DNA of 64,000 bases from Limnohabitans sp. MMS-10A-192 (GTDB taxonomy: Bacteria > Pseudomonadota > Gammaproteobacteria > Burkholderiales > Burkholderiaceae_C). The first letter of the stretch is position 1. Every line of letters begins with the position of its first letter. Of the stretch, positions 54,267 to 62,347 are shown in pieces. The DNA lies in contig NZ_NERX01000001.1 in assembly GCF_003063335.1 (NCBI RefSeq), positions 558,001 to 622,000 on the forward strand, given 5' to 3'. The notes below the pieces were generated by a model. It had not been told where the DNA came from, did not search any database, and saw nothing but the letters and a program-made list of their open reading frames with translations. The translations under genes were made by a program, and so were the position numbers.

Positions 54267-54623
54267 ATGAAGACGAGCAGAATTTTTTGGCCTTTGCGAC
54301 TCTTGACCGCCGGCGCTTGCGTGATCGTTACCGCAGGGTGCAGCTCACTTCCAATGGAGGAGTATGCGCAATTCTCCCCAGCACCCAGCAGCAAGCGAAT
54401 CATGAACCAGGTCAAGATCAGTTGGGAAGTGCGTGACGACGTAGCAGATTTCTGTGCAAAAGCCAAGGGCATGGGTAAAGAGCAAGCTTTTTTGACCCCG
54501 CCCGTAGCGTGCGCCATATGGCATGTACCACTCAAAGAGTGCACGGTTGTTACCGGAAGCAGTACATCTCATGTGGCTTTAGGCCACGAAGTCAGGCATT
54601 GTTTTGAAGGCCACTTTCATTGA
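54267..54623 (+). CDS. Small lipoprotein with a C-terminal HExxH motif
   Basis: The protein has 118 residues. N-terminal signal ends V-T-A-G-C (Cys 25), a probable lipoprotein site with S-S after it, though the -3 Thr is atypical. The last third is W-H-V-P-L-K-E-C-T-V-V then S-H-V-A-L-G-H-E-V-R-H (His 107, Glu 108, His 111) and E-G-H-F-H, so a zincin-like HExxH with nearby Glu and His. It may be a small peptidase or merely a metal site. It is first in the operon, 111 bases before the GfcA-like gene, and is not a component of the E. coli gfc/yjb operons. Family not recognised. Confidence 0.78.
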   Translation: MKTSRIFWPLRLLTAGACVIVTAGCSSLPMEEYAQFSPAPSSKRIMNQVKISWEVRDDVADFCAKAKGMGKEQAFLTPPVACAIWHVPLKECTVVTGSSTSHVALGHEVRHCFEGHFH

Positions 54624-54693
54624 AATAAATAGAACTTTTAAGACAATATTTACATATTAAAAATTCTTAAGAATCTATTGTTATTTTTTTGCA

Positions 54694-54715
54694 GCTAGAA
54701 TTGACTGGTTCTAGC
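54694..54715 (+). promoter_or_regulatory. 5'-leader hairpin of the GfcA-like gene
   Basis: GCTAGAA-TTGACTGG-TTCTAGC, perfect 7-bp stem, ends eight bases before the ribosome site AGGAG. It may stabilise the mRNA or act in regulation. The preceding AT-rich region (54624-54693) contains a 12-base palindrome ATTCTTAAGAAT and a T run; no convincing -35/-10 pair was found. Confidence 0.4.
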
Positions 54716-54734
54716 ACCCCCTTAGGAGATCATC

Positions 54735-55469
54735 ATGTCCAATCAAAAATATCTTGCTGCCAGCACTTTGTTGGCATCACTGTTGGCAAGCCAAGGTGCA
54801 TTTGCCGGCATGGTCAAAGACAGCCATGGCAACGTTGGCTATGACACGCTCGCCGAATGCGATGCCGCTGTGACTGCTGGCTCAGCCAAGTTTTATCAGC
54901 CTTTCACCAAAAAACCTGCAGTACTGCGTGCCGGTGAAACCCGCACCCAAGTGATGACCTTGAAAGATTTGGTGATTCCACAAGACACCGTGAAATCAAT
55001 GAGCTACCAAGCCAACGACTACAAGCGCGGCGCTTGCGAAATTGGTCTCGGTCCCAAGGCTGGTCAAAATGGTGTCTCGCAGTCATTGCAAGGTAAATAC
55101 GTGCCTTACAGCCCGGACATGCCTGTGAACGTTTATTTCAACAAATTGGGCCAACCAGTTCGTGCAACCATGAAGCAATGCGACAACCGTTTTGCCGCCA
55201 ACATGCCACGCCCCATCCCTCAGACACCTGTGGCTGTGAAAGCAGCAGTTGCACCTGCTGCTAACGTGCCTGCGGCGACAGTCGCAACAGCACCTGCTGC
55301 TGTCGTGGCACCAGTTGCACCAGCACCTGTTTCAGCGGCCATTGGTGCAGCTCAGGGTTCATTGGGTTGGAAAGAAGCGCTTGGCGTTGCCGGTGTGTTG
55401 GCCGTTGGCGCAATTTTGGTCCACAACAACGGTGATACCGGCACAACGGGCACTACAGGCACACGTTGA
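54735..55469 (+). CDS. GfcA/YjbE-like secreted protein
   Basis: The protein has 244 residues. Signal peptide (S-Q-G-A-F-A, cleavage about residue 24). Mature part with two Cys (E-C-D-A-A, R-G-A-C-E), a beta-rich region, then a Pro/Ala/Val-rich stretch (residues about 160-205) and a C-terminal hydrophobic helix followed by H-N-N-G-D-T-G-T-T-G-T-T-G-T-R. The hydrophobic helix with a Gly/Thr-rich tail is exactly the character of the short E. coli GfcA/YjbE (about 80 residues); the 130-residue N-terminal domain is extra. Assignment rests on the tail and the position before a GfcB-like gene. AGGAG ribosome site. Confidence 0.72.
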   Translation: MSNQKYLAASTLLASLLASQGAFAGMVKDSHGNVGYDTLAECDAAVTAGSAKFYQPFTKKPAVLRAGETRTQVMTLKDLVIPQDTVKSMSYQANDYKRGACEIGLGPKAGQNGVSQSLQGKYVPYSPDMPVNVYFNKLGQPVRATMKQCDNRFAANMPRPIPQTPVAVKAAVAPAANVPAATVATAPAAVVAPVAPAPVSAAIGAAQGSLGWKEALGVAGVLAVGAILVHNNGDTGTTGTTGTR

Positions 55470-55490
55470 TTAAATTCTGAAGTGATCAAG

Positions 55491-56141
55491 ATGCACCCGA
55501 TCAAGACCGGACTGGCAGTATTAGCAAGTCTCTTCTTGTCAGGTTGCAGTTCTGGCATGAAGGCTGGGTTCATGACTTTGAAAGACGAAGTCATGCCCAG
55601 CCGATCGGATGTGCGAAAAACAGCACTCCAAACGAATTACCGCTATCTGTTGGTAGAAACAGAAGGCCAAGAAGCCCTGATGGTTTGGATTGGCAATGAA
55701 CCCCACCGACTTGGACAAGCCAGTGTCTGGGTCAGTTCAGACGGGGTGATCATTCGTCTCGTCAATGGCAAGCTTGTCGGGGTATCCGAGCCTCGCCGTC
55801 ATTGGCAATTGATTTCGGAATCCATCGTCACCTCGCCTTCATCCGGATCCACAATCATGCGGCTCACGCAAACGAGCGATGCCCAACCCGGCTATCGCAT
55901 GGGTGTGATACGTACCGTCGACCAAAGAGTTTTACCTGCAAGCGAGCAAGCCATGGCTTGGGTTGACCATTCTCTTGGTCTGCGCTGGCAGGAAGAGGTT
56001 GATTCAAGTACAGGTGAGCGCACCGCTTTGTATGGTTTGAACGGCAGCAACCAAATTACAGCTGGACACCGTTGCATGAGTGCTCAATGGTGTTTGCGTT
56101 GGCAAACATGGCCGGCCAAAGACTCTGCACCTCCCCTATGA
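55491..56141 (+). CDS. gfcB: GfcB/YjbF-family lipoprotein
   Basis: The protein has 216 residues from ATG 55491 (GTG 55482 also in frame). Lipobox L-S-G-C at Cys 19. Then A-L-Q-T-N-Y-R-Y-L-L-V, A-L-M-V-W-I-G, V-W-V-S-S-D-G-V-I-I-R-L-V-N-G-K-L-V and W-V-D-H-S-L-G-L-R-W-Q, which are the conserved parts of the YjbF/GfcB outer membrane lipoprotein family of group 4 capsule / exopolysaccharide operons. Its stop overlaps the next start as ATGA. Predicted to sit in the outer membrane and assist polymer export. Confidence 0.87.
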   Translation: MHPIKTGLAVLASLFLSGCSSGMKAGFMTLKDEVMPSRSDVRKTALQTNYRYLLVETEGQEALMVWIGNEPHRLGQASVWVSSDGVIIRLVNGKLVGVSEPRRHWQLISESIVTSPSSGSTIMRLTQTSDAQPGYRMGVIRTVDQRVLPASEQAMAWVDHSLGLRWQEEVDSSTGERTALYGLNGSNQITAGHRCMSAQWCLRWQTWPAKDSAPPL

Positions 56142-58969
56142 AGTATTTTTTTTTGCCATGTGTTGGTGCACTGATTTTTGTGGCGCCAGTGCTCGCCAAT
56201 GCGCAAGACGCTAAACAGCTTACGGCCTCCACGTCTGTCAAACTATCTCCGCCTGCCGGATTGAGGCTTGGCGCATGGCTGACGCAAAACCATACTGCGC
56301 TTGCCGAATCGATGTATTGGCCAGGGACAATGTGGCTCAATACTTTGGAGGCAAACAAACAGTCATCTGACAAGAAACAATTGGTCAATGAACTGGCAAA
56401 ACTTGCCACGGGCAACACCGATGCAGCACCTCAGCTGGACAAGTTGACAGCACTGTTGTCTGCCATGCCGATCACCGGTCGTAAGCCCTTGTTGTTGCAG
56501 GATCCTTGGCTCATGCAAGCGCACAGTCACCTGGAGCCCGTCATCAGTGAGGGTGATAGCCTGGTCATCGCAGGTCGTACAGACCGCGTGCGAGTCATCA
56601 ATGCAGATTCGCAATCTTGCGATGTTCCTGTGAAATCGGCCACCTGGGCCATCGATTACTTGCGTGCTTGTGGCATGGATTCCGAAGTCGACACCGCTTG
56701 GCTGATCCAGCCAGATGGGCAAGTTACTCGACTGGGTGTCGGCACTTGGAATCAACACGCACAAGAAGCGCCAGCACCTGGCGCGTGGCTTTGGGTTCCC
56801 CCAGTCATCGCTTCGCATGACTTGAGTGAGCGTATAGCCAAAATCATGTCCACTCAGGGTTTGGCTCAAGGGGTGGGACCTATGGCGCCACTTCCGAGCA
56901 CGTCCGCCAACGAGCCCAAAGACTTGGCAATTTTCGCCAATGATTGGGGTGTGACGGGTCTTCTTCAAACCGCAACAGCCAGATCACCCAGTGCTGGGCA
57001 TGTCGCGTTAACAGCCAACCGAGTCTGGCCTTACACCCATACCACCTTGGCCATCAGTCCATTTGACAGTCTGGAACTGGGTTTCAGATACACCGACATC
57101 GCCAATCGGCTCTACGGCCCTGACATCGCTGGAAATCAGTCATACAAGGACAAGTCATCAGAAATCAAATGGCGCATGCTCGAAGAAACGGCCTCTCGTC
57201 CCGCATTGGCAGTTGGCTTGCGTGACCTGGGTGGTACAGGTCTTTTTGCAGGAGAGTATTTGGTCGCTTCGAAGCGCTGGCAAAACTTGGATGTGAGCAT
57301 GGGCCTAGGCTGGGGCTATCTCGGTTCACGTGGCAACTTGGGCAATCCATTGGGTTTTCTTGGCCAAAGATTCACAACGAGACAAAACAGCAATGTTGGC
57401 TCGGGCGGAACTGCCCAACTTTCTCCTCTGTTCACGGGGCGTACAGCGCTGTTCGGCGGCGTTCAATGGCAAACACCCATCCCGCAATTGGTCGTGAAAG
57501 TTGAGCTCGACGGCAACAACTACAAGAATGAACCTTCCAACAATGACGTGGGCGGTGCTCGCTCACCCTTGAATTGGGGTCTTGCATGGCAAAACGGCCC
57601 GTTGAGCCTGACTGTGGGTTACGAACGCGGCAAACAATGGATGCTGGGCTTCTCCCTGAGCACAGATCTGACCAAACTGACGCAATCCAAACGCAGTGAA
57701 CCAGCACCTTGGCCGGTCAAACGACCTGCACAAGCAGCGACTTTGAATTTACAACCCTCTGTGATGGGTTCCTCTCCTTCATTGCCGCCAAGTCCTGCTG
57801 TGGCAGGTGCCATTGAGGCACAAACCGGTTGGCCTGTTCGTGATCTTCGTCAGGAAGAAAACACCTGGATTGTTGAACTTGATAATGTGCAAGGTTTTTC
57901 ATTGCCAGAGCGAATTGATCGCGGCATGAGCGTGGTGCATGAGATGGCGCCCTCCCATGTACGTGCAGTGCGTTTTGTTTTGATGCAGCAAGGGGTACCC
58001 GTCAGCAGCCGATTGATCGACAGGGGCTCTTGGGCTGATACCCGTTATGCATGGCGGGGACAATCACCCAGCCATGCTTCTGTAAACGCACCTGCAGATC
58101 TGACACCAACCGCAGAATCACCTAACAGAAAACCCTCAGCCAGCATGGGGCTGGGTTACCAGCAACATCTGGGTGGCCCCGATGGTTATTTGTATTCTCT
58201 GAATGCGACCACAGAGGGGCAATGGCCTTTGTGGAAAGGCGCCTGGGTCCAGGGTACATTGAAAGCCCGCTTGGTCGACAACTATGAGAAGTACCACTAC
58301 ACCGCACAAAGTGACTTGCCGCGTGTCAGAACACTGGTGCGTGAGTACTTGACGAACCAACGCCTCACCTTGCCCAACGCTCAGCTCAACCAATTGAACC
58401 AATGGGGTGACAGCGTGTACAGCTTGGTTTATGCCGGCGCGTTGGAGTCGATGTTTGCAGGCGTGGGGGCGGAAGTCATGTGGCGCCCATCAGGAAGCCA
58501 ATTTGCTCTGGGTGCCGACGTGAACAAGTTGGCTCAACGAGATTTTGATCAGCGCTTCAGTTTGCGGGATTACCGTGTCAACAGTGGTCACATCACCGCG
58601 TATTGGGACACGCGATGGAAAGGGGTCGAAGCCAAGCTGATGGTCGGTCAGTATTTGGCTGGCGACAAAGGTGCCACATTGGAAGTCTCAAGACGCTTCA
58701 AAAATGGGACCAGGATGGGGGCTTGGGTGACCAAAACCAATGTGTCGTCTGCAAGTTTTGGTGAAGGCAGCTTTGACAAAGGTGTGTTCTTTTCCATTCC
58801 CTTTGATGCTTTCCTGACGGCGTGGTCAACCCAAACCATGAGCTTCACCTGGCAACCGCTGATCAGGGATGGCGGTGCGCGCCTGAACAAAGCACAGACC
58901 TTGTGGAACTTGACCAACAGCCGCGATGAGCGCGAATGGTCCAGTGAACCAGCCAGGTTCAGCAAGTGA
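56138..58969 (+). CDS. yjbH: Fused GfcC (YjbG)-YjbH exopolysaccharide protein
   Basis: The protein has 943 residues from ATG 56138 (ATGA overlap with the GfcB-like gene). Signal peptide to about residue 23. Residues about 38-230 match GfcC/YjbG: R-L-G-A-W-L, G-R-K-P-L-L-L-Q-D-P, I-S-E-G-D-S-L, W-A-I-D-Y-L-R-A-C and A-W-L-I-Q-P-D-G-Q-V-T-R-L-G, ending P-G-A-W-L-W-V-P-P. After a linker (about 235-262), residues about 265-943 match YjbH: W-G-V-T-G-L-L-Q-T-A-T-A-R, F-R-Y-T-D-I-A-N-R-L-Y-G, V-G-L-R-D-L-G-G-T-G-L-F-A-G-E-Y-L-V, and a C-terminal beta-barrel-like part with many alternating strands. In E. coli yjbG and yjbH (gfcC, gfcD) are separate genes. Predicted function: outer membrane export or assembly of an exopolysaccharide. 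Confidence 0.88.
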   Translation: MKYFFLPCVGALIFVAPVLANAQDAKQLTASTSVKLSPPAGLRLGAWLTQNHTALAESMYWPGTMWLNTLEANKQSSDKKQLVNELAKLATGNTDAAPQLDKLTALLSAMPITGRKPLLLQDPWLMQAHSHLEPVISEGDSLVIAGRTDRVRVINADSQSCDVPVKSATWAIDYLRACGMDSEVDTAWLIQPDGQVTRLGVGTWNQHAQEAPAPGAWLWVPPVIASHDLSERIAKIMSTQGLAQGVGPMAPLPSTSANEPKDLAIFANDWGVTGLLQTATARSPSAGHVALTANRVWPYTHTTLAISPFDSLELGFRYTDIANRLYGPDIAGNQSYKDKSSEIKWRMLEETASRPALAVGLRDLGGTGLFAGEYLVASKRWQNLDVSMGLGWGYLGSRGNLGNPLGFLGQRFTTRQNSNVGSGGTAQLSPLFTGRTALFGGVQWQTPIPQLVVKVELDGNNYKNEPSNNDVGGARSPLNWGLAWQNGPLSLTVGYERGKQWMLGFSLSTDLTKLTQSKRSEPAPWPVKRPAQAATLNLQPSVMGSSPSLPPSPAVAGAIEAQTGWPVRDLRQEENTWIVELDNVQGFSLPERIDRGMSVVHEMAPSHVRAVRFVLMQQGVPVSSRLIDRGSWADTRYAWRGQSPSHASVNAPADLTPTAESPNRKPSASMGLGYQQHLGGPDGYLYSLNATTEGQWPLWKGAWVQGTLKARLVDNYEKYHYTAQSDLPRVRTLVREYLTNQRLTLPNAQLNQLNQWGDSVYSLVYAGALESMFAGVGAEVMWRPSGSQFALGADVNKLAQRDFDQRFSLRDYRVNSGHITAYWDTRWKGVEAKLMVGQYLAGDKGATLEVSRRFKNGTRMGAWVTKTNVSSASFGEGSFDKGVFFSIPFDAFLTAWSTQTMSFTWQPLIRDGGARLNKAQTLWNLTNSRDEREWSSEPARFSK

Positions 58970-58972
58970 AGC

Positions 58973-59009
58973 GGGGCTAGGCCGAGCGATTTGTTCGTCG
59001 CCTGGCCCC
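58973..59009. terminator. GC-rich hairpin between convergent operons
   Basis: GGGGCTAGGC and GCCTGGCCCC arms (one G-T pair) around CGAGCGATTTGTTCGTC, without a T run. It lies between the GfcC-YjbH stop and the convergent SDR stop at 59015 and may act as a Rho-assisted end. Confidence 0.5.
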
Positions 59010-59014
59010 TGACC

Positions 59015-59920
59015 TCAGGAAGCTCTTAAGGCTTCGCGCAGTTTTTCGCCGACATCCGGGCGTGCCTCAAACGGATCAGGAGGGTTGAGACCCTGAACAA
59101 TCGCTTCCATGCGGCTTTGCACATTGCCCAGCGCTTGCGGGTGGCTGTAGATGTAAAACTGCCCGGAAGCCACCGCATCAAACACTTTTTGCGCCACATC
59201 GCTGGCTGAGACTTTGCCGCTGCCCACAGCCTTGTCGCTTTGGGCTTGGCCAATCAACTGACTGGCGGTTGGCTTTTCAGCCGCCAAATCCGCTGGCCTG
59301 TTGCGGTGACTCTGACTGATGCCGGTCGGCACAAAATAAGGGCACAGGACGCTGGCGCTGACCTGGTCGCTCACCAATTGCAAGTCTTGGTAAAGGGTCT
59401 CGGTCAGTGACACCACCGCGTGTTTGCTGACGTTGTAGATGCCCATATTGGGCGGGGTGAGCAAACCTGCCATGCTGGCGGTGTTGACGATGTGGCCACG
59501 GTAAGCCGGATCGGCCTTGGCGGCTTCGAGCATCATGGGGGTGAACAGGCGCACGCCATGCACCACACCCCAGAGGTTGACGCCCAGCACCCATTCCCAG
59601 TCGGCCACCGAGTTTTCCCAAACCAAGCCCCCTGCCCCGACACCGGCGTTGTTGAACACGAAGTGCGGTGCGCCAAAGCGCTGTTTCACATCGGCGGCCA
59701 GCTGCTCCATGGCCTGGGCGTTGGACACATCGACCTTGCGGGCCAGCACTTGAACGCCTTGGGCCTTCATTTCAGCTTCGGCCTTGTCCAGCGCGTCTTG
59801 CTGCACGTCCACCAACACCAGATTCATGCCCAGCGTGGCGCCGATGCGGGCGCATTCCAGACCAAATCCGGAACCGGCACCGGTCAAGACAGCGGTTTTG
59901 CCTTTGAAGTTGTCGATCAT
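59015..59920 (-). CDS. Short-chain dehydrogenase/reductase
   Basis: The protein has 301 residues, classical SDR. NAD(P)-binding T-G-A-G-S-G-F-G at residue 13, N-N-A-G-V-G, catalytic Ser region N-T-A-S-M-A-G and Y-N-V-S-K. Last gene of a long minus-strand operon; ATG overlaps the GST-like stop (ATGA). Substrate unknown; the neighbours suggest lipid or aromatic acyl-CoA metabolism. Confidence 0.9.
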   Translation of the reverse strand: MIDNFKGKTAVLTGAGSGFGLECARIGATLGMNLVLVDVQQDALDKAEAEMKAQGVQVLARKVDVSNAQAMEQLAADVKQRFGAPHFVFNNAGVGAGGLVWENSVADWEWVLGVNLWGVVHGVRLFTPMMLEAAKADPAYRGHIVNTASMAGLLTPPNMGIYNVSKHAVVSLTETLYQDLQLVSDQVSASVLCPYFVPTGISQSHRNRPADLAAEKPTASQLIGQAQSDKAVGSGKVSASDVAQKVFDAVASGQFYIYSHPQALGNVQSRMEAIVQGLNPPDPFEARPDVGEKLREALRAS

Positions 59921-60852
59921 GGGGAAACCTTTTTCAATGTGAACCCGACACGCGGGAAGTGAACATGGACGGTGCCCGTACGCTCATCGCTGCGGCGCAA
60001 GCTGTAGCGGGTGCGGGTGGCGGCGATCAGCTCGCCTTCGGTCGGCTCCAGGCCAAAGTTGTCGGCGGCGATCACCACCTGGCTGCCCAGCGGGATACCG
60101 TGCTCGTCCTGGAAGACCTCGCCCTGCACTACCGCAGGCGTTGAACTGCGGGCGGTTTGCAAGGCTTCTTCAGCGCTGCATTTGCCGGGTGTGCCGTGAC
60201 CGATGGCCTTCATGCGGGCCATCCAAGTCTTGACTTCGGGTGTTGCGTCCAAAATGCCCGCCAAAGCTGGCGTGCGTTCTTGCGTGAACCACAAAGGGTG
60301 ATAAGCCGCAAAGTCAGCCACGCAAGGCTGAGCACCGAACAGAAAGTCTTGCCCGTGCAGCATGTTGGCGATGCGGCGCAGGTAGCTTTTGTAAGTGGCG
60401 GCGGCATCGGTGGAGGACATGCGCGCAGCGCCACTGCGCATGGCGGCGCGGTCGGCCACAAAAGCCTGCACGCCTTCAGCGGGCGCGCCCGCAAAGACCT
60501 GCGCCACGCCAGCGGGCTGGAAGTTATAGGCCATGGACGCCGTGAACAAAGCGCTGTCGGCCCACTGCGCCACGATGCGCGCCGCGCCTTTGACGGCTTC
60601 GGGGTAGATCGTGGGCTTTGGCGCCATGTGCTCCAGCACATCGCCAATCAGTGCGGTGTCGCAGTAAATGTCCGCGCCGATCTGCAGCACCGGGGTTTTG
60701 CGGTAACCACCCGTGAGTGCCGTGAGGTCCGGTTTGGGCATGATCATCGGAATGAACACGCTCTTCCAGGCCAGTTGCTTGTGGCCCAGGATCAGCCGAA
60801 TTTTCTCGGCAAACGGCGACGTCGGGTAATGGTGCAGGATCAGATCGGACAT
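59917..60852 (-). CDS. Glutathione S-transferase-like protein
   Basis: The protein has 311 residues. N-terminal thioredoxin-like domain: H-H-Y-P-T-S-P-F-A-E-K-I-R (Ser/Tyr site typical of GST) and T-P-V-L-Q-I-G with the conserved cis-Pro, D-T-A-L-I in place of E-S. C-terminal helical domain, plus an about 90-residue C-terminal extension beyond usual GST length (about 210). No catalytic role can be fixed. Eleven bases after the MDR gene. Confidence 0.82.
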   Translation of the reverse strand: MSDLILHHYPTSPFAEKIRLILGHKQLAWKSVFIPMIMPKPDLTALTGGYRKTPVLQIGADIYCDTALIGDVLEHMAPKPTIYPEAVKGAARIVAQWADSALFTASMAYNFQPAGVAQVFAGAPAEGVQAFVADRAAMRSGAARMSSTDAAATYKSYLRRIANMLHGQDFLFGAQPCVADFAAYHPLWFTQERTPALAGILDATPEVKTWMARMKAIGHGTPGKCSAEEALQTARSSTPAVVQGEVFQDEHGIPLGSQVVIAADNFGLEPTEGELIAATRTRYSLRRSDERTGTVHVHFPRVGFTLKKVSP

Positions 60853-60863
60853 GGGGCCTTGCC

Positions 60864-61880
60864 TTAGACCAGCTTGACCAACTGCTTGCCGAAGTTCTTG
60901 CCTTTGAGCAGACCGAGGAAAGCCTCAGGCGCAGCGGCCAGGCCTTGGGCCACGGATTCGCGGGGGCGCAGCTTGCCGGTGCCCACCAGTGTGCCGAGTT
61001 CCTGCAGCGCCTCGGGCCACACTTCCATGTGCTCGCTGACGATGAAGCCTTCGATCTTCATGCGGTTCACCAGAATCAAGGCGGGGTTGCTCATGGGCAG
61101 TGGCGCGCCGTCGTAGCCCGCGATCATGCCGCACACCGCGATGCGTGCGAACGCGTTGGTGCGCAGCATCACAGCATCCAAAACCATGCCACCGACGTTT
61201 TCAAAGTGGCCGTCGATGCCATTGGGGCATGCTTCGCGCAACGCCTTGGACAGGCTCAGGTAGTCCTTGTGTTCCTTGTAGTCGATGCAGGCGTCAAAGC
61301 CCAGCTCGTTGACGACGTAGTCGCACTTGTCTTTGCCACCGGCAATGCCCACCACGCGGCAGCCACGGGCTTTGGCCAAAGCGCCGTAGGCGCTGCCCAC
61401 CGCGCCGCTGGCCGCGCTCACGGTCACCGTTTCGCCCGCTTTGGGGTTGATGATTTTGCACAGGCCATACCAAGCGGTCACGCCGGGCATGCCCACGGCG
61501 CCAAGGTAGTGCGACAGCGGCACATGGGTGGTGTCGACCTTGCGCAGGGCGCCGATCACATTGGCATCGACCACGCTGTACTCTTGCCAGCCGCCCATGC
61601 CCACGACCTGGTCACCGGCCTTGAACTTGGGGTGGCGGCTGTCCACCACCTCACCCACAGTGCCGCCGATCATGACTTCGCCCAGCGGCTGGGGCACGGC
61701 GTAGCTCTTGCTCTCGTTCATGCGGCCGCGCATGTAGGGGTCCAGGCTCAGGTAATGGTGGCAAACCAGCACTTCGCCGTCTTTCAGCTCGGGCAATGGC
61801 AACTCAACCATTTTGAAATTGTTGACGGTGGCTTCGCCCTGCGGGCGGTTGTCCAGAACGATGCGGTGATTGATGGGCAT
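60864..61880 (-). CDS. NADP-dependent oxidoreductase of the MDR family (CurA/leukotriene B4 dehydrogenase-like)
   Basis: The protein has 338 residues from ATG 61880 with a GGAGA site. Zinc-free MDR: P-Y-M-R-G-R-M near residue 50, G-M-P-G-V-T-A-W-Y-G-L, and the nucleotide loop S-A-A-S-G-A-V-G-S near 158 (family A-x-x-G-x-V-G). Family members reduce double bonds of enones, including curcumin reductase in E. coli. 26 bases after the thioesterase. Confidence 0.91.
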   Translation of the reverse strand: MPINHRIVLDNRPQGEATVNNFKMVELPLPELKDGEVLVCHHYLSLDPYMRGRMNESKSYAVPQPLGEVMIGGTVGEVVDSRHPKFKAGDQVVGMGGWQEYSVVDANVIGALRKVDTTHVPLSHYLGAVGMPGVTAWYGLCKIINPKAGETVTVSAASGAVGSAYGALAKARGCRVVGIAGGKDKCDYVVNELGFDACIDYKEHKDYLSLSKALREACPNGIDGHFENVGGMVLDAVMLRTNAFARIAVCGMIAGYDGAPLPMSNPALILVNRMKIEGFIVSEHMEVWPEALQELGTLVGTGKLRPRESVAQGLAAAPEAFLGLLKGKNFGKQLVKLV

Positions 61881-61906
61881 GTGTGTCTCCAGTGAATTTG
61901 AAAGAA

Positions 61907-62347
61907 TTAATCGGTGGAAGGCGATGGGGTTTCGCGACGGCTGACGTATTTGAAGGTGCCGGTGGCGTGGGCGCACAGCTGGCCTTCGGCATCGAACACG
62001 CTGCCTTCGGTGAACGCCATGCTGCGTGTGCGGTGTTTCAGGTGGCCTTTACCCGCCAGCGCTTGCCCGACGGGGACTTTGGCGGGGCGCATGAAGCTGG
62101 TCTTCATCTCGATGGTGACCACACCCATTTCCGGGTCCACGCTGCGCGCGGCCGTGGCCATGATCACGTCCAGAAACGTCATGACGGCGCCGCCATGCGT
62201 GACATCGAATGAGTTGAGGTGTTCGGGGCGTGGCGCGAAATGCAGTTCGGATTCGCCGCCTTCAAATTTCTCCAGAGAGAAACCCAAATGGTCAACGAAG
62301 GGAATCTTGGCGCCGAAAGGGATGCTCATGCTCAAAGACTTTCGCAT
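61907..62347 (-). CDS. PaaI-type acyl-CoA thioesterase
   Basis: The protein has 146 residues. Hotdog fold: H-L-N-S-F-D-V-T-H-G-G-A-V-M-T near residue 42 is the PaaI thioesterase signature (N, H-G-G, then a downstream Asp in F-L-D-V). ATG 62347 overlaps the upstream SDR stop as TGATG; ATG 62329 is a second start. Probably hydrolyses phenylacetyl- or related acyl-CoA in the operon's catabolic pathway. Confidence 0.88.
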   Translation of the reverse strand: MRKSLSMSIPFGAKIPFVDHLGFSLEKFEGGESELHFAPRPEHLNSFDVTHGGAVMTFLDVIMATAARSVDPEMGVVTIEMKTSFMRPAKVPVGQALAGKGHLKHRTRSMAFTEGSVFDAEGQLCAHATGTFKYVSRRETPSPSTD

